The notes beneath the pieces were generated by a model that was not told the origin of the DNA, searched no databases, and worked only from the letters and a program-made list of their open reading frames with translations. From Pseudomonas sp. PA15(2017) (lineage in GTDB: Bacteria > Pseudomonadota > Gammaproteobacteria > Pseudomonadales > Pseudomonadaceae), in contig NZ_MSXV01000044.1 in assembly GCF_001945395.1 (NCBI RefSeq), positions 76,313 to 140,312 of the forward strand: a stretch of DNA of 64,000 nt. The letters are read 5' to 3'. Numbering within the stretch: position 1 is the stretch's first letter; every line of letters begins with the position of its first letter. A program made the position numbers and the translations under genes. This document shows positions 53,439 to 63,442 of the stretch, piece by piece.

Positions 53439-55217
53439 TCAGTGCTGCAGATTGCCGTAGAGCTTGGCGTACAAGCCACCCTCGGCGATCAATTGGCGGT
53501 GGTCGCCATCTTCGGCGACGCTGCCGCCGTCGAACACCAGCACCCGATCGGCCTGCTTCACCGCGCTCAGGCGGTGGGCGATGATCAGTGTGGTGCGGCC
53601 ATTGAGGAACTGCGCCAGCGCCTGGTGCAGGGCGTATTCGGTAGCGGCGTCGAGGGCCGAGGTGGCCTCGTCGAGAATCACCACTCGGGGGTCGGCCAAT
53701 ACCATCCGGGCGATGGCCAGGCGCTGTCGCTGACCGCCGGACAGCCGCACGCCGGAGCGCCCCACCACGGTATCCAGCCCCTGCGGCAGTTGGCGTACGG
53801 TTTGCGCCAACTGGGCGATGCTCAGCGCCTGCCAGCAAGCCTCGTCACTGCGCTCGCGGCCCATGCACAGGTTGGCACGCACCGTGTCGTTGAACAGTGC
53901 CGGTTGTTGCAGCACCACCGCCACGTGCTCGCGAATGGTCGGCAGGCCGATCTCTTCCTGGCTGCTGCCGCCAAAGCGAATCACCCCGGCCTGTGGCGTG
54001 TAGAGGCCCAGCAGCAGTTGTACCAGGGTACTCTTGCCGCCGCCGCTGGCACCGACGATGGCGACCTTCTCGCCTGGTGCGATGCTCAGGTTCAGCCCGT
54101 CCAGCACCGGCTCTTCGCCGTAGGAAAAGCTCAGGTCGCGAATTTCGATGCCGACGGTCTCGCGTCCCTTGAAGGGATCGACGCCGCCCACGTAGTCCGG
54201 CTCGTCACGCCGCGCCAACAGTTCGTTGATACGGGTCAGCGCGCCACCAGCGGCATAGAAGGCGTACTGCAGGTTGAGCAGTTGCTCCACCGGGCCGATC
54301 ATGAACCACAGGTAGCTGAACACCGCGAGCATCTGGCCGATGGACAGGTCGGAGAACAGCACGGTGAGCATCGCCGCGGCGCGGAACACGTCGATGCCGA
54401 ACTGGAACAACAGGCCGCTGGCGCGGTTCGAGGCGTCGGTCTTCCATTGCGAGGCCACGGCGTAATCACGTACTTCCTTGGCACGCCCACCGAGGCGGCC
54501 GAGAAAATAGCCCTGGCGGTTGCCGGCGCGCACTTCCTGAATCGAGTCCAGCGTTTCGGTCAGCGCCTGGGTGAAGCGCGAGGTGCTGTCGTTTTCGAGC
54601 TTCTTCAGGTGTTTGACGCGTTTGCCAAGCTGCACCGTGGCGTAGATCACCAGCGGGTTGAACAGCAGGATCAGCAGCGCCAGCTTCCAGTGCATCCACA
54701 GCAGAATGCCCGAGGTGCCGACCAGGGTCAGTACGCCGACCAGAAAGCGGCTCAGGGTTTCGCCGATGAATTTGTCCAGCGTGTCGAGATCGGTGACCAG
54801 GTGGGTGGTCACGGTGCCACCACCGAGGCTTTCGTACTCGGCCAGGGAGATGCGCTTGAGGCGCTCGATCAGGCGGATGCGAATGCGGTACACGATGTCC
54901 TTGGAAAGCCGCGCGAACAGTCGCGCCTGCACCACGTTGAACAGCAGCGCGCCGCCGCGCAGCAGGAAGGTCAGCGCCAGCATCAGCAGGATGTAGCCGA
55001 CCGCGCCTTGCCAGGCCGCGGGCAAGAAGTTGTCCATCACCTGCAGCGCGGTATTGCCGTCGCCCAGCAACACTTCGTCGACCAACAGCGGCAGCAACAG
55101 GGGAATCGGCACGCTGCACAGGGTAGCCAGTACGGCGACCAGGTTGGCGAGGATCAACGCACGCTTGTGGCGCAGGGCCAGGCGACGGATTTCCGCCCAG
55201 CTCAGGCGATCAACCAT
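53439..55217 (-). CDS. ABC transporter, fused membrane and ATPase domains (MsbA/lipid- or drug-exporter type)
   Basis: 592 residues. Six membrane helices (about 20-320) precede an ATPase domain with Walker A GASGGGKST, signature LSGGQRQRLAIARM, Walker B VVILDEATSALD and H-loop IAHRLS. A homodimeric exporter is expected. It overlaps the 3' end of the DsbA-like gene by 8 bases and so is in the trhO-dsbA-like-ABC group. Cargo unknown. Confidence 0.92.
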   Translation of the reverse strand: MVDRLSWAEIRRLALRHKRALILANLVAVLATLCSVPIPLLLPLLVDEVLLGDGNTALQVMDNFLPAAWQGAVGYILLMLALTFLLRGGALLFNVVQARLFARLSKDIVYRIRIRLIERLKRISLAEYESLGGGTVTTHLVTDLDTLDKFIGETLSRFLVGVLTLVGTSGILLWMHWKLALLILLFNPLVIYATVQLGKRVKHLKKLENDSTSRFTQALTETLDSIQEVRAGNRQGYFLGRLGGRAKEVRDYAVASQWKTDASNRASGLLFQFGIDVFRAAAMLTVLFSDLSIGQMLAVFSYLWFMIGPVEQLLNLQYAFYAAGGALTRINELLARRDEPDYVGGVDPFKGRETVGIEIRDLSFSYGEEPVLDGLNLSIAPGEKVAIVGASGGGKSTLVQLLLGLYTPQAGVIRFGGSSQEEIGLPTIREHVAVVLQQPALFNDTVRANLCMGRERSDEACWQALSIAQLAQTVRQLPQGLDTVVGRSGVRLSGGQRQRLAIARMVLADPRVVILDEATSALDAATEYALHQALAQFLNGRTTLIIAHRLSAVKQADRVLVFDGGSVAEDGDHRQLIAEGGLYAKLYGNLQH

Positions 55218-55842
55218 CGACGGCGTGCTCCAGCCAGCGCGTGAGCAATGGCGACAGGGCGTCGAGCGGCTGGTAGCCGTTGGTGAGCAGTGCCAGGCGT
55301 GCGCCCTGCTCGGCCAGCAAGGTCGGGAAACCGGCGATGCCGAGATCCTGCACCCAGGTGAAGTCGGCGGCGGTAGCGCGGTGCTGGGCCTCGCTGTCGA
55401 AGGCCTCGGCGAACTCGATCCGCGGGATGCCGACCTCCTCGGCCAGTTGCACCAGGGTTGCCGGCAATGTCACGTCGGCGCCCTGCTGATAGAAGGCCTG
55501 CTGAATACGCCGAGCCATCGGCCAGGCGCTCTGCGCGTCGAGATCGCGCACGGTGACCACTGCGCGACAGGCCGCCTCGGTGTCGTAACGCATGCCCAGC
55601 GGCAGCCCGGCATCGAAGTTGAACAGCTGGCCGGTGCTGGCGTTGACCGCCTGCCAGTAGCCCAGGTAGCGCACCCGCGCCGCTGCGTCGATGGCCACCT
55701 GATCACGGCGCAGACCGCCGAGCACCAGCTGCATCGGTACGCCACGTTCGGCAGCCTGGGCGGCCAGCGCCTCGACCACCGGCGCGAAGCCCCAGCACCA
55801 GGAACACATCGGGTCCATTACGTAGAGCAGGCGCGCATCCAT
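55210..55842 (-). CDS. DsbA-family (FrnE-like) thiol-disulfide protein
   Basis: 210 residues with CSWC at residues 13-16 (DPMCSWCWGF) at the start of a thioredoxin fold with helical insertion, and the cis-proline region DLGIAGFPTLL. There is no signal peptide, so it acts in the cytosol as in the FrnE/YwbO group. It lies 3 bases after trhO and overlaps the ABC gene, which suggests an operon. Confidence 0.9.
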   Translation of the reverse strand: MDARLLYVMDPMCSWCWGFAPVVEALAAQAAERGVPMQLVLGGLRRDQVAIDAAARVRYLGYWQAVNASTGQLFNFDAGLPLGMRYDTEAACRAVVTVRDLDAQSAWPMARRIQQAFYQQGADVTLPATLVQLAEEVGIPRIEFAEAFDSEAQHRATAADFTWVQDLGIAGFPTLLAEQGARLALLTNGYQPLDALSPLLTRWLEHAVDG

Positions 55843-55845
55843 GGC

Positions 55846-56787
55846 TCAGGCCTCGTTTTTCTGACGGGGGTTGTTACCCAGAGGATGGGGCTGATTGCGC
55901 GCTTTCGCCAGTTCGATCTGGCGCTGACGTTCGCGGGCACCTTCGCGGGTCTTCTCCGGCAGCGTGTTCCAGCAATGCGGGCAGCTGACGCCGGGGCTGA
56001 AGAATTCCGACGCACGATCCTCGACCGAAACCGGCGTGCGGCAAGCGTGGCACTGGTCGTAATCGCCTTCGCTGAGGTCGTGGCGCACGGTCACCCGGTT
56101 GTCGAACACGAAGCAGTCGCCCTGCCACTTGGTCTGCTCCTGGGGCACGTCTTCCAGGTATTTGAGGATGCCGCCCTTGAGGTGATAAACCTCTTCGAAG
56201 CCCTCGGTGAGCATGTAGCTGGAGGCCTTCTCGCAGCGAATGCCGCCGGTGCAGAACATCGCCACCTTCTTGTGCTTGCTGGGGTCGAAGTGCTCGCGGA
56301 TGTAGTCCGGGAATTCGCGGAAGGACTTGGTCCTGGGGTCGATGGCACCTTCGAAGGTGCCGATGGACACCTCGTAGTCGTTACGCGTGTCGATCAACAG
56401 CACTTCCGGGTCGCTGATCAGCGCGTTCCAGTCCCTGGGCTCCACGTAGGTGCCCACGCGCCTGTTGGGATCGACGCCCGGCACGCCGAGGGTGACGATC
56501 TCCTTCTTGAGCTTGACCTTGGTGCGATAGAACGGTTGCTCGGCGCAGTACGACTCCTTGTGGTCGACGTCGGCCAGGCGCGGGTCGCGGGCGAACCAGG
56601 CGAACAGCCCGTCGATGCCCTCGCGGCTGCCGGAAATGGTGCCATTGATGCCCTCTTCTGCCAGCAAAAGAGTGCCCTTGATGCCGTTGGCGATGAGGGT
56701 ATCGAGCAGAGGTTGGCGCAGCGCTTCGTAATCGGGCAGCGATACGAACTTGTAGAGCGCCGCGACGACGATGGTGTTGTCGGTCAT
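55846..56787 (-). CDS. trhO: tRNA uridine(34) hydroxylase TrhO (rhodanese family)
   Basis: 313 residues. N-terminal acylphosphatase-like domain (about 1-95), rhodanese domain with the active cysteine in [10 protein letters not shown], and a C-terminal zinc-type cysteine set (CHACRTP, CPHCWNT). TrhO forms 5-hydroxyuridine at tRNA position 34 using O2. Full length, with all motifs. Confidence 0.95.
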   Translation of the reverse strand: MTDNTIVVAALYKFVSLPDYEALRQPLLDTLIANGIKGTLLLAEEGINGTISGSREGIDGLFAWFARDPRLADVDHKESYCAEQPFYRTKVKLKKEIVTLGVPGVDPNRRVGTYVEPRDWNALISDPEVLLIDTRNDYEVSIGTFEGAIDPRTKSFREFPDYIREHFDPSKHKKVAMFCTGGIRCEKASSYMLTEGFEEVYHLKGGILKYLEDVPQEQTKWQGDCFVFDNRVTVRHDLSEGDYDQCHACRTPVSVEDRASEFFSPGVSCPHCWNTLPEKTREGARERQRQIELAKARNQPHPLGNNPRQKNEA

Positions 56788-57055
56788 TGCAGATGTCCTT
56801 CAGTAGTCGCCCTCGCAAAGGGCGGACTGGGTACGAAATGTAGGCCGCTTCGGCAAAGCATCGCACTGCCCGGCGGCGTCGCCTGGGCATCAGTGAGGTG
56901 CAGTGGAGAAATGGGCCGAGCAGTTTACTGGTGTTGGCCGCTCAAGTGTAGGGCTCGGCGCCGGAACGCCAGCTGATAGGCATGGTCGAGAAAGAGAGGT
57001 GGCCGCGATGGCCGCCGCCGATGGACACCGCTCGCCGCCAGAGGAGGAACCGCCC

Positions 57056-58069
57056 ATGAAAGCCGTCGTCGTGCGTACGCCCGGAGGCCTGAACAGAATC
57101 GAAGTGGTCGAAATCGACGATCCCGGCCAGCCCGCGCCGGGGCAGATTCGCGTCGCCCTGCATGCCAGCTCGCTGAATTTCCATGACCTGCTGGTGGCCA
57201 ACGGCAGCATTGGCGCGGCCGACGGCCGGGTGCTGATGGCCGACGGTGCCGGCGTGGTCGAGGCGGTTGGTGATGGCGTCAGCGAGTTCAAGGTGGGTGA
57301 TCAGGTGGTGTCGGGTTTCTTCCCGCAGTGGCCGGACGGCGACGTGGCTGCGGCAGTCAGCAACTTCGCCGGCACGCCGGGCGATGGCATCGACGGCTTC
57401 GCCGCGCAGTACGCGGTACGCGCCGCCAGCGCCTTCACCCACGCACCTCGGGGCTGGAGCCATGCCGAAGCAGCGACCATCACCACTGCGGGGCTCACCG
57501 CCTGGCGGGCGCTGGTGGTCGATGGCGGGTTGAAGGCCGGCGACAGCGTACTGGTGCTGGGCAGTGGCGGCGTATCCATCGCCGCTCTGCAAATCGCCAG
57601 GATGATGGGCGCCTCGGTGATCGCCACGTCCTCGTCGGACGAGAAGCTCGAGCGTCTGCGCCAGCTGGGCGCCGAGCACACCATCAATTACCGGCAGAAC
57701 GCGGATTGGGGCAAGCGCGCGCTGGAGCTGACCGACGGCCGCGGCGTGGATCAGGTGGTCGAAGTGGGCGGCCCAGGCACCCTCGCGCAGTCGATCACCG
57801 CAGTGCGCGTGGGTGGCCATATCGCCCTGATCGGCGTGCTGACCGGGCGCCAGGGCGACGTACCGACCTCGATACTGATGGCCAAGCAGGTACGCCTGCA
57901 GGGGCTGATCGTTGGCAGCCGTCGTCACCAGCAGGACTACATCCGGGCACTGGAACGGTCCGGCGTACGGCCGATCCTCGACCAGAGCTTCCCGCTGGAA
58001 GAGCTCGCGGACGCCTTCCGCCTGCAGCAGAGCGGCAGCCATTTCGGCAAGATCGTGGTCGAGTGGTGA
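57056..58069 (+). CDS. Zinc-type (MDR) NAD(P)-dependent alcohol dehydrogenase family protein
   Basis: 337 residues from ATG 57056 with GAGGAGG upstream; the longer frame to 56903 is non-coding. GroES-like N-terminal domain, Rossmann motif VLVLGSGGVSIAAL (about 167-180), and ADGAGVVEAVG. The catalytic zinc cysteine of classical alcohol dehydrogenases is absent (NFHDLLVANG), so it is closer to quinone reductase/enoyl reductase MDR enzymes. Substrate unknown. Confidence 0.88.
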   Translation: MKAVVVRTPGGLNRIEVVEIDDPGQPAPGQIRVALHASSLNFHDLLVANGSIGAADGRVLMADGAGVVEAVGDGVSEFKVGDQVVSGFFPQWPDGDVAAAVSNFAGTPGDGIDGFAAQYAVRAASAFTHAPRGWSHAEAATITTAGLTAWRALVVDGGLKAGDSVLVLGSGGVSIAALQIARMMGASVIATSSSDEKLERLRQLGAEHTINYRQNADWGKRALELTDGRGVDQVVEVGGPGTLAQSITAVRVGGHIALIGVLTGRQGDVPTSILMAKQVRLQGLIVGSRRHQQDYIRALERSGVRPILDQSFPLEELADAFRLQQSGSHFGKIVVEW

Positions 58070-58320
58070 GCGGCGCCGCAGTGCCGAAATCATGTACTGC
58101 GAGCAGAAAACATCCGGCCGATACTGGCTGATGAAGGTTGTGGCGGGTCGGTGTAGCGTGCCCCACCCTACTGCAGCACAGGTATCAGGCGTGTGAGAGC
58201 GTGCGGGAGCGCTCAGTCCATGCGCGTCAATCGCGGACGCGGCCCGCTCTCAGAGCCTGTTCATAATCCTTCAGCCAAGGTTCGTCGATTTTGGAAGCTA
58301 AGCGGCGCAAGCGGTCATCC

Positions 58321-58373
58321 TGTAGGAGCGGGCCATGCCCGCGATTTTTCGCGCGCATGGCGCGCTCCCACAG
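58321..58373. repeat. REP-like hairpin, GTGGGAGC family, opposite orientation
   Basis: TGTAGGAGCGGGCCATGCCC to GCGCGCTCCCACAG: the mirror image of the copies at 42793 and 62814. It lies in a 487-base gene-free gap between the MDR gene and bolA. Confidence 0.8.
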
Positions 58374-58454
58374 TGGATCGCTCTGCCTTGTAGTTGCCGT
58401 TTCATGCGCACACAAGACTTTGAACAGGTTCTCGCAGTGCTGACACGCAGCGAC

Positions 58455-58485
58455 GTAACCTGGGTCGAGCGAAGCGACACCCAGG
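58455..58485. repeat. REP-like hairpin, CCTGGGT family
   Basis: GTAACCTGGGTCGAGCGAAG, then CGACACCCAGG; the same family as 39044-39074 and 44702-44732. Confidence 0.72.
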
Positions 58486-58556
58486 ATTGCGCTTGAACCG
58501 ATGTCGCCAATGGCAATCAACGGCGCGAGCGCCCTACCCCGCACACATCATGAGGC

Positions 58557-58862
58557 TCAGTGGTCGTGCTTGCTGCCACCGCGGCAAGTCGGCGAATCCG
58601 GCGCCACACCCTGCAGGGCCCATTCCTGCGGCGTGTAGGTATGCAGTGCCAGCGCATGCACCTGGCTCATCAGCTCGCCCAGCACGCCGTAGACCTTCTG
58701 GTGGCGTTTCACGGCATTGAGGCCGTCGAACTGCGGGCTGACGATCACCGCCTTGTAGTGCGTTTCCAGGCCACGGCTGTGCATGTGGCTTTCGTCCAGC
58801 ACCTCGAGGTGCTCAGGTTGCAAGGCAGTGAAGGCAGTACGCAGGTGGTCGATCTTGGGCAT
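58557..58862 (-). CDS. BolA family protein
   Basis: 101 residues from ATG 58862. It contains the BolA core: LEVLDESHMHSRGLETHYKAVIVSPQF, then RHQKVYGVLGELM. The His/Cys positions for [2Fe-2S] binding with monothiol glutaredoxin are partly present (histidines in ESHMHS and RHQKVY). It links to iron sensing, envelope stress and motility in other bacteria. It ends in a His-rich tail (KHDH). Confidence 0.92.
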   Translation of the reverse strand: MPKIDHLRTAFTALQPEHLEVLDESHMHSRGLETHYKAVIVSPQFDGLNAVKRHQKVYGVLGELMSQVHALALHTYTPQEWALQGVAPDSPTCRGGSKHDH

Positions 58863-58912
58863 TGCAGGCTCCATGGAGGGCGTGGCCAGCGCCTGGCTGG
58901 CCACGACGGGTA

Positions 58913-59413
58913 TCAGGGCTTCTTGGCGCCCAGTTCACTGCCCATGTCGGTGAGCAGCTTGTTAACCGCCGGCACGGCACTTTCCAGCTTGGCCTGGGTG
59001 ATCTGTGCGGACTGGGCGGTGAGCGCCGGCATCTGCTTGAGCACCTTCTGGCCCAGCGGCGATTCATAGAAGGCAATCAGGTCCTTGAGCTCCTGCTCGC
59101 TGAAATTGCTGGTGTACAGCTTGACCATGTCGGGCTTGAGCTTGTCCCAGCCGACCGCCTTGTCCAGCTCGGCATTGGCCTTGGCCTGGTAGCTTTCCAG
59201 CACGGCCTTCTTGCTCTCCGGCGCCTTGGTTTCGGCGAAGCGCTGGGCAAACATCTGCTGCACCTGGGCGTAAACCGGAACGGCCAGCTTGTCGGCGTTG
59301 GCGAGCTGCAGGAAGCGCTCGGCATCGGCGGCATGGCTGCGGGCATCGGCCAGTACCTGGGTGCTACCGACGGCCATCAGAGCGGCAATGCAGAACGCGG
59401 GGATACGGGACAT
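58913..59413 (-). CDS. DUF2059 periplasmic protein
   Basis: 166 residues from ATG 59413 with AGGAG 7 bases upstream. Signal peptide 1-22 (cleavage near VLA-DA). The helical DUF2059 domain includes LYTSNFSEQELKDLIAFYESPLGQKVLKQMP, the family signature. Function unknown; probably periplasmic. It lies 50 bases before bolA on the same strand. Confidence 0.92.
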   Translation of the reverse strand: MSRIPAFCIAALMAVGSTQVLADARSHAADAERFLQLANADKLAVPVYAQVQQMFAQRFAETKAPESKKAVLESYQAKANAELDKAVGWDKLKPDMVKLYTSNFSEQELKDLIAFYESPLGQKVLKQMPALTAQSAQITQAKLESAVPAVNKLLTDMGSELGAKKP

Positions 59414-59651
59414 CGGGGTACTCCTGTAACACAAGGGTGAGGTGCTTTGACCGACAGCGGCGCATTTTGTGCCCCGGCGTCGTGCCTCTCAAGCCTTTTC
59501 GCATGCCATGCGCGCCCGTTGGCCCATGGAATTTGGTGGCGAATGCCTACTGGCGCACCCTTGTGACGAAGTCCAAACTGCCAGTACTTGCTCGCCACGC
59601 CGGACAGTTGCATGCTCGGCGGCTGTTTTCATGCACACATGGACGTGCCCG

Positions 59652-60662
59652 ATGAATAGCCCTCTCGCTCCACCACCGCCGATCCCTCTGTGCGATGCGC
59701 GCGGGCGGCTCAACCCGGAGGCCGTCGGCTGGTCGCCGCAGCCCCGGGTCGACTGCTCCCTGCCCGGCAATCTGGGGCGTCGCAAGCGCTGGAACCACTG
59801 GAACATCAGCACCCCGGACTGGACGCTGTCGCTGATCCAGGCCGACCTCGATTACGTCGGCTACGGCGCCGCTTACTTTCTCGACCTGAACAGCGGCCAG
59901 CACGTGGCCCTCAACCAGCTCAGCCTGCTTGCCCGCGACTGCAACCTGCCGGACACGCCCCAGGGCGGCCACGCCTTCGAGGACCATCGCCTGCGGCTGC
60001 ATTTCAATGAATACCCCGGCCGCGTGCGGCTGACCGCCACCTCACCGAATATTGGCGGCCAGCCCCTGCACCTGGCTCTGGACATCCAGCGTCTCGCTCA
60101 TCTGGAGTCGGTGAATCTGGTGGTGCCGTTCGGCGACAAGGGCTTTCACGCCACCTGCCGTCAGGTGGGCCTGCCGGTGACCGGCAGCGTGCACCTGGGC
60201 GACCGGGACTACGAATGCACCAGCGGCCACAGCTTCGCCTCCATGGATTTCGGCCGTGGCGTGTGGCCGCTCTACAGCCAGTGGACCCGCGCGGTATTCG
60301 CGGCGCCCGGCGGCATTGGCGGCAACTTCGGTAGCGGCTGGACCGAGCACAGCGGCCTGACGGAGAACGCCCTGTGGTTCGGCGGCGCCCTGCTGCACCT
60401 GGAGCAGACGGTGCAGATCCAGCAGACGCGCAACGACTCGCTGGCGCCCTGGCAGCTGACGACCGAGGACGGCCAGGTCGACCTCATCTTCGCCCCGCGC
60501 CAGGCCCACGTCGCCAAACCGCGCCTCGGCTTCGGCCTCCTGTATGCCGACACCTACGAGTGGTTCGGTCAATACGACGGCCTGCTGCGCAACGCCCTCG
60601 GCGAGCGCGTACCGGTACGCTCAGCTCAGGGCTGGATGGGCGACACACGCACACGCTGGTAG
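59652..60662 (+). CDS. DUF2804 domain protein
   Basis: 336 residues from ATG 59652, where the family N-terminus begins (PLCDARGRLNPEAVGWSPQP). GRRKRWNHWNI, FDFGRGVWP-like MDFGRGVWPLYSQW and GGNFGSGWTEH are conserved family segments. The fold is beta-rich; no catalytic role is known. The ribosome site is weak. An open frame extends upstream but lacks coding character. Confidence 0.88.
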   Translation: MNSPLAPPPPIPLCDARGRLNPEAVGWSPQPRVDCSLPGNLGRRKRWNHWNISTPDWTLSLIQADLDYVGYGAAYFLDLNSGQHVALNQLSLLARDCNLPDTPQGGHAFEDHRLRLHFNEYPGRVRLTATSPNIGGQPLHLALDIQRLAHLESVNLVVPFGDKGFHATCRQVGLPVTGSVHLGDRDYECTSGHSFASMDFGRGVWPLYSQWTRAVFAAPGGIGGNFGSGWTEHSGLTENALWFGGALLHLEQTVQIQQTRNDSLAPWQLTTEDGQVDLIFAPRQAHVAKPRLGFGLLYADTYEWFGQYDGLLRNALGERVPVRSAQGWMGDTRTRW

Positions 60663-60722
60663 TTGGAACGTGTGGTCACCGGCGCAGCCTAACGTGCTTG
60701 AACAGCGACGGAGAGTCCCGCA

Positions 60723-62117
60723 ATGAGCCGTACCGAAACCGACAGCATCGGCCCCATCGAAGTCCCCGAAGATGCCTACTGGGGCGCCCAGACCCAGCGA
60801 TCGCGGATCAATTTTGCGATTGGCGAGGAACGCATGCCGCTGGCGGTGGTGCATTCCCTGGCGCTGATCAAGAAAGCCGCCGCGCGCATCAACGATCGCA
60901 TCGGTGACCTGCCCCCCGACATTGCCCGGCTGATCGAGCAGGCTGCCGACGAAGTGATCGCCGGCCAGCACGACGCGCAGTTCCCGCTGGTGGTCTGGCA
61001 GACCGGCAGCGGCACCCAGAGCAACATGAACGTCAACGAAGTGATCGCCGGGCGCGCCAACGAGCTGGCCGGCAACCCGCGTGGCGGCAAGAGCCCGGTG
61101 CACCCCAACGACCACGTCAACCGTGCGCAGAGTTCCAACGACTGCTTCCCCACCGCCATGCACATCGCCGCCGCCGGCGCCGTGCAGCGCGACCTGCTGC
61201 CGGCCATCGCCGAGCTGTCCGAAGCCCTGGCCGATCAGGCCGCGCGGCATAACCGCCTGGTGAAGACTGGCCGCACCCACATGATGGATGCCACGCCGAT
61301 CACCTTCGGCCAGGAGCTGTCGGCGTTCGTCGCCCAACTGGAGCTGGCGCAGCAGGCAATTCGCGCGACCCTGCCGGCGGTCTGCGAACTGGCCCAGGGC
61401 GGTACCGCCGTTGGCACCGGCCTGAATTCGCCACCCGGCTTCGGTGAAGCGATTGCCGTGGAACTGGCAGCCTTGAGCGGCCTGCCACTGAAGAGCGCGC
61501 CGAACAAGTTCGCCGCCCTTGCCGGCCACGAGCCGCTGACGGCCCTCTCCGGCGCCCTGAAAACCCTCGCCGTGGCCCTGATGAAAATCGCCAACGACTT
61601 GCGTTTGCTGGGTTCCGGCCCGCGCGGTGGCCTGGCCGAAGTGCGCCTGCCGGCCAACGAGCCGGGCAGTTCGATCATGCCCGGCAAGGTCAACCCGACC
61701 CAGTGCGAGGCGCTGTCGATGCTGGCCTGTCAGGTGATGGGCAACGACGTGACCATCGGCTTCGCGGCCAGCCAGGGACACCTGCAGCTGAACGTCTACA
61801 AGCCGGTGATCATCCATAACGTGCTGCAGTCGATCCGCCTGCTGGCCGATGGCTGCAGCAACTTCCGCGAGCACTGCGTACTCGGCCTGGAACCCGACGC
61901 CCCGCGCATGGCCGAGCACCTGGAGCGCGGCCTGATGCTGGTCACCGCGCTGAACCCGCACATCGGCTACGACAATGCCGCAGAAATCGCCAAGAAGGCC
62001 TACAGCGAAGGCACCACCCTGCGTGAGGCGGCCCTGTCGCTGGGGCACCTTACCGAGGAGCAGTTCGACGCCTGGGTACGCCCGGAAACCATGTTGGAGG
62101 CTGGCCAACATGACTGA
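60723..62117 (+). CDS. fumC: Class II fumarate hydratase
   Basis: 464 residues, the family length. [38 protein letters not shown] and the signature [13 protein letters not shown] are present. The iron-free enzyme interconverts fumarate and malate; the cycle intermediate fumarate is also the product of the hpd-fahA route nearby. In Pseudomonas fumC is induced by iron limitation or oxidative stress. It overlaps the quinone-reductase gene by 8 bases. Confidence 0.97.
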   Translation: MSRTETDSIGPIEVPEDAYWGAQTQRSRINFAIGEERMPLAVVHSLALIKKAAARINDRIGDLPPDIARLIEQAADEVIAGQHDAQFPLVVWQTGSGTQSNMNVNEVIAGRANELAGNPRGGKSPVHPNDHVNRAQSSNDCFPTAMHIAAAGAVQRDLLPAIAELSEALADQAARHNRLVKTGRTHMMDATPITFGQELSAFVAQLELAQQAIRATLPAVCELAQGGTAVGTGLNSPPGFGEAIAVELAALSGLPLKSAPNKFAALAGHEPLTALSGALKTLAVALMKIANDLRLLGSGPRGGLAEVRLPANEPGSSIMPGKVNPTQCEALSMLACQVMGNDVTIGFAASQGHLQLNVYKPVIIHNVLQSIRLLADGCSNFREHCVLGLEPDAPRMAEHLERGLMLVTALNPHIGYDNAAEIAKKAYSEGTTLREAALSLGHLTEEQFDAWVRPETMLEAGQHD

Positions 62118-62730
62118 CGGCGCCAAGAGTGGCGCTACCCCACTGGAGGGAGATGGCAAGCGGATTCTGATGATCATCGGCTCGCCGAAAAGCGACAGCC
62201 TCTGCCATTCCCTGGCCGAGGCCTACGCCCAGGGCGCGCGCACCGAAGGCCATGTGGTGCGGCAGATCCGTCTGGGCGAGCTGAGCTTCGATCCGGTATT
62301 GCACGAAGGCTACAGCCAGAGCCAGGCCCTGGAGCCGGATCTGCTCGAAGCACAGCGGCAGATCCACTGGGCCCAGCACCTGGTGTTCGTCTACCCCGTC
62401 TGGTGGGGCGGCCTGCCGGCCCAGCTCAAGGGCTTCTTCGACCGCGTGCTGCTGCCCGGCTTCGCCTTCAAGTACCGCAGCGATTCGCAGCGTTGGGACA
62501 AGCTGCTCAGCGGCCGCACCGCCGACCTGCTGGTCACCCTCGACACGCCGCGCTGGTACTTTCACTGGATCTACGGCGCACCGGCCCACCGGCAGATGAA
62601 GCGCACCATCTTGGGCTTCTGCGGCATCAGGACGCGCCACCTTCAGACGTTCTCGCCGGTGCGGCCCTCTTCGGAGAATCAGCGGCAGAACTGGATAAGG
62701 CGCGCGGAGTTGCTAGGTAGCAGGGTTTGA
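62110..62730 (+). CDS. NAD(P)H-dependent quinone reductase family flavoprotein
   Basis: 206 residues. The flavodoxin-like fold starts after ~16 residues: [21 protein letters not shown], then [31 protein letters not shown], typical of the NQO1/KefF/MdaB group that binds FAD or FMN and reduces quinones by two electrons. ATG at 62110 overlaps the fumC stop, so it is co-translated with fumC, which fits an oxidative-stress role. Confidence 0.9.
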   Translation: MTDGAKSGATPLEGDGKRILMIIGSPKSDSLCHSLAEAYAQGARTEGHVVRQIRLGELSFDPVLHEGYSQSQALEPDLLEAQRQIHWAQHLVFVYPVWWGGLPAQLKGFFDRVLLPGFAFKYRSDSQRWDKLLSGRTADLLVTLDTPRWYFHWIYGAPAHRQMKRTILGFCGIRTRHLQTFSPVRPSSENQRQNWIRRAELLGSRV

Positions 62731-62813
62731 TATTTGGACTCTGCCGATCTTCTAGGCGACGTTAAAACGCTGAAGAGGTTGCTATCAGGCAGAAGCAGCC
62801 GTTCGCCGATCCA

Positions 62814-63297
62814 CTGTGGGAGCGCGCCATGCGCGCGAAAAATCGCGGGCATGGCCCGCTCCCACAGATAACCGCCGATCCATGGAGCGGATCTGGGCGC
62901 TTGTCCGATGCTTCACCTGCGCGGCCTGCCTCATCTACCGCCCTGCAATCGCTGTATTGGACAAAGAGCGTCGTCCACCCTGCGGGCTGCTAGAAGGCAG
63001 AAGTGGCCGCTCACCGATCCACTGTGGGAGCGCGCCGTGCGCGCGAAAAATCGCGGGCATGGCCCGCTCCCACAGATAACCGCCGATCCATGGAGCGGAT
63101 CTGGGCGCTTGGCCGATGCTTCACCTGCGCGGCCTGCCTCATCTACCGCCCTGCAATCGCTGTATTGGACAAAGAGCGTCGTCCACCCTGCGGGCTGCTA
63201 CAAGGCAGAAGTGGCCCTTCACCGATCCACTGTGGGAGCGCGCCATGCGCGCGAAAAATCGCGGGCATGAACTGGGCGTCCCCGCCCGCTCCCACAG
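62814..63297. repeat. REP cluster with a 208-bp tandem duplication
   Basis: Three GTGGGAGC-family REP hairpins lie at 62814-62867, 63021-63075 and 63230-63297. A unit of 208 bp (62868-63075) is repeated next to itself from 63076 with only a few base changes, each unit ending in a REP hairpin. The last hairpin has a short insertion before its right arm. The whole 712-base gap 62731-63442 holds no supported gene. Confidence 0.88.
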
Positions 63298-63442
63298 GTA
63301 CTGCGCCGATGACCGCTACCGCTACATTGCAGTCAACACGCCGAAGCCGAGCCTAAGGGTCGTGAACGGGCTCTTGGAGCGATCAGGCGGCCTCGAAGGG
63401 TTTCACCTTTACGATCCGCCCCATCTACGGAATAAATCGCTC

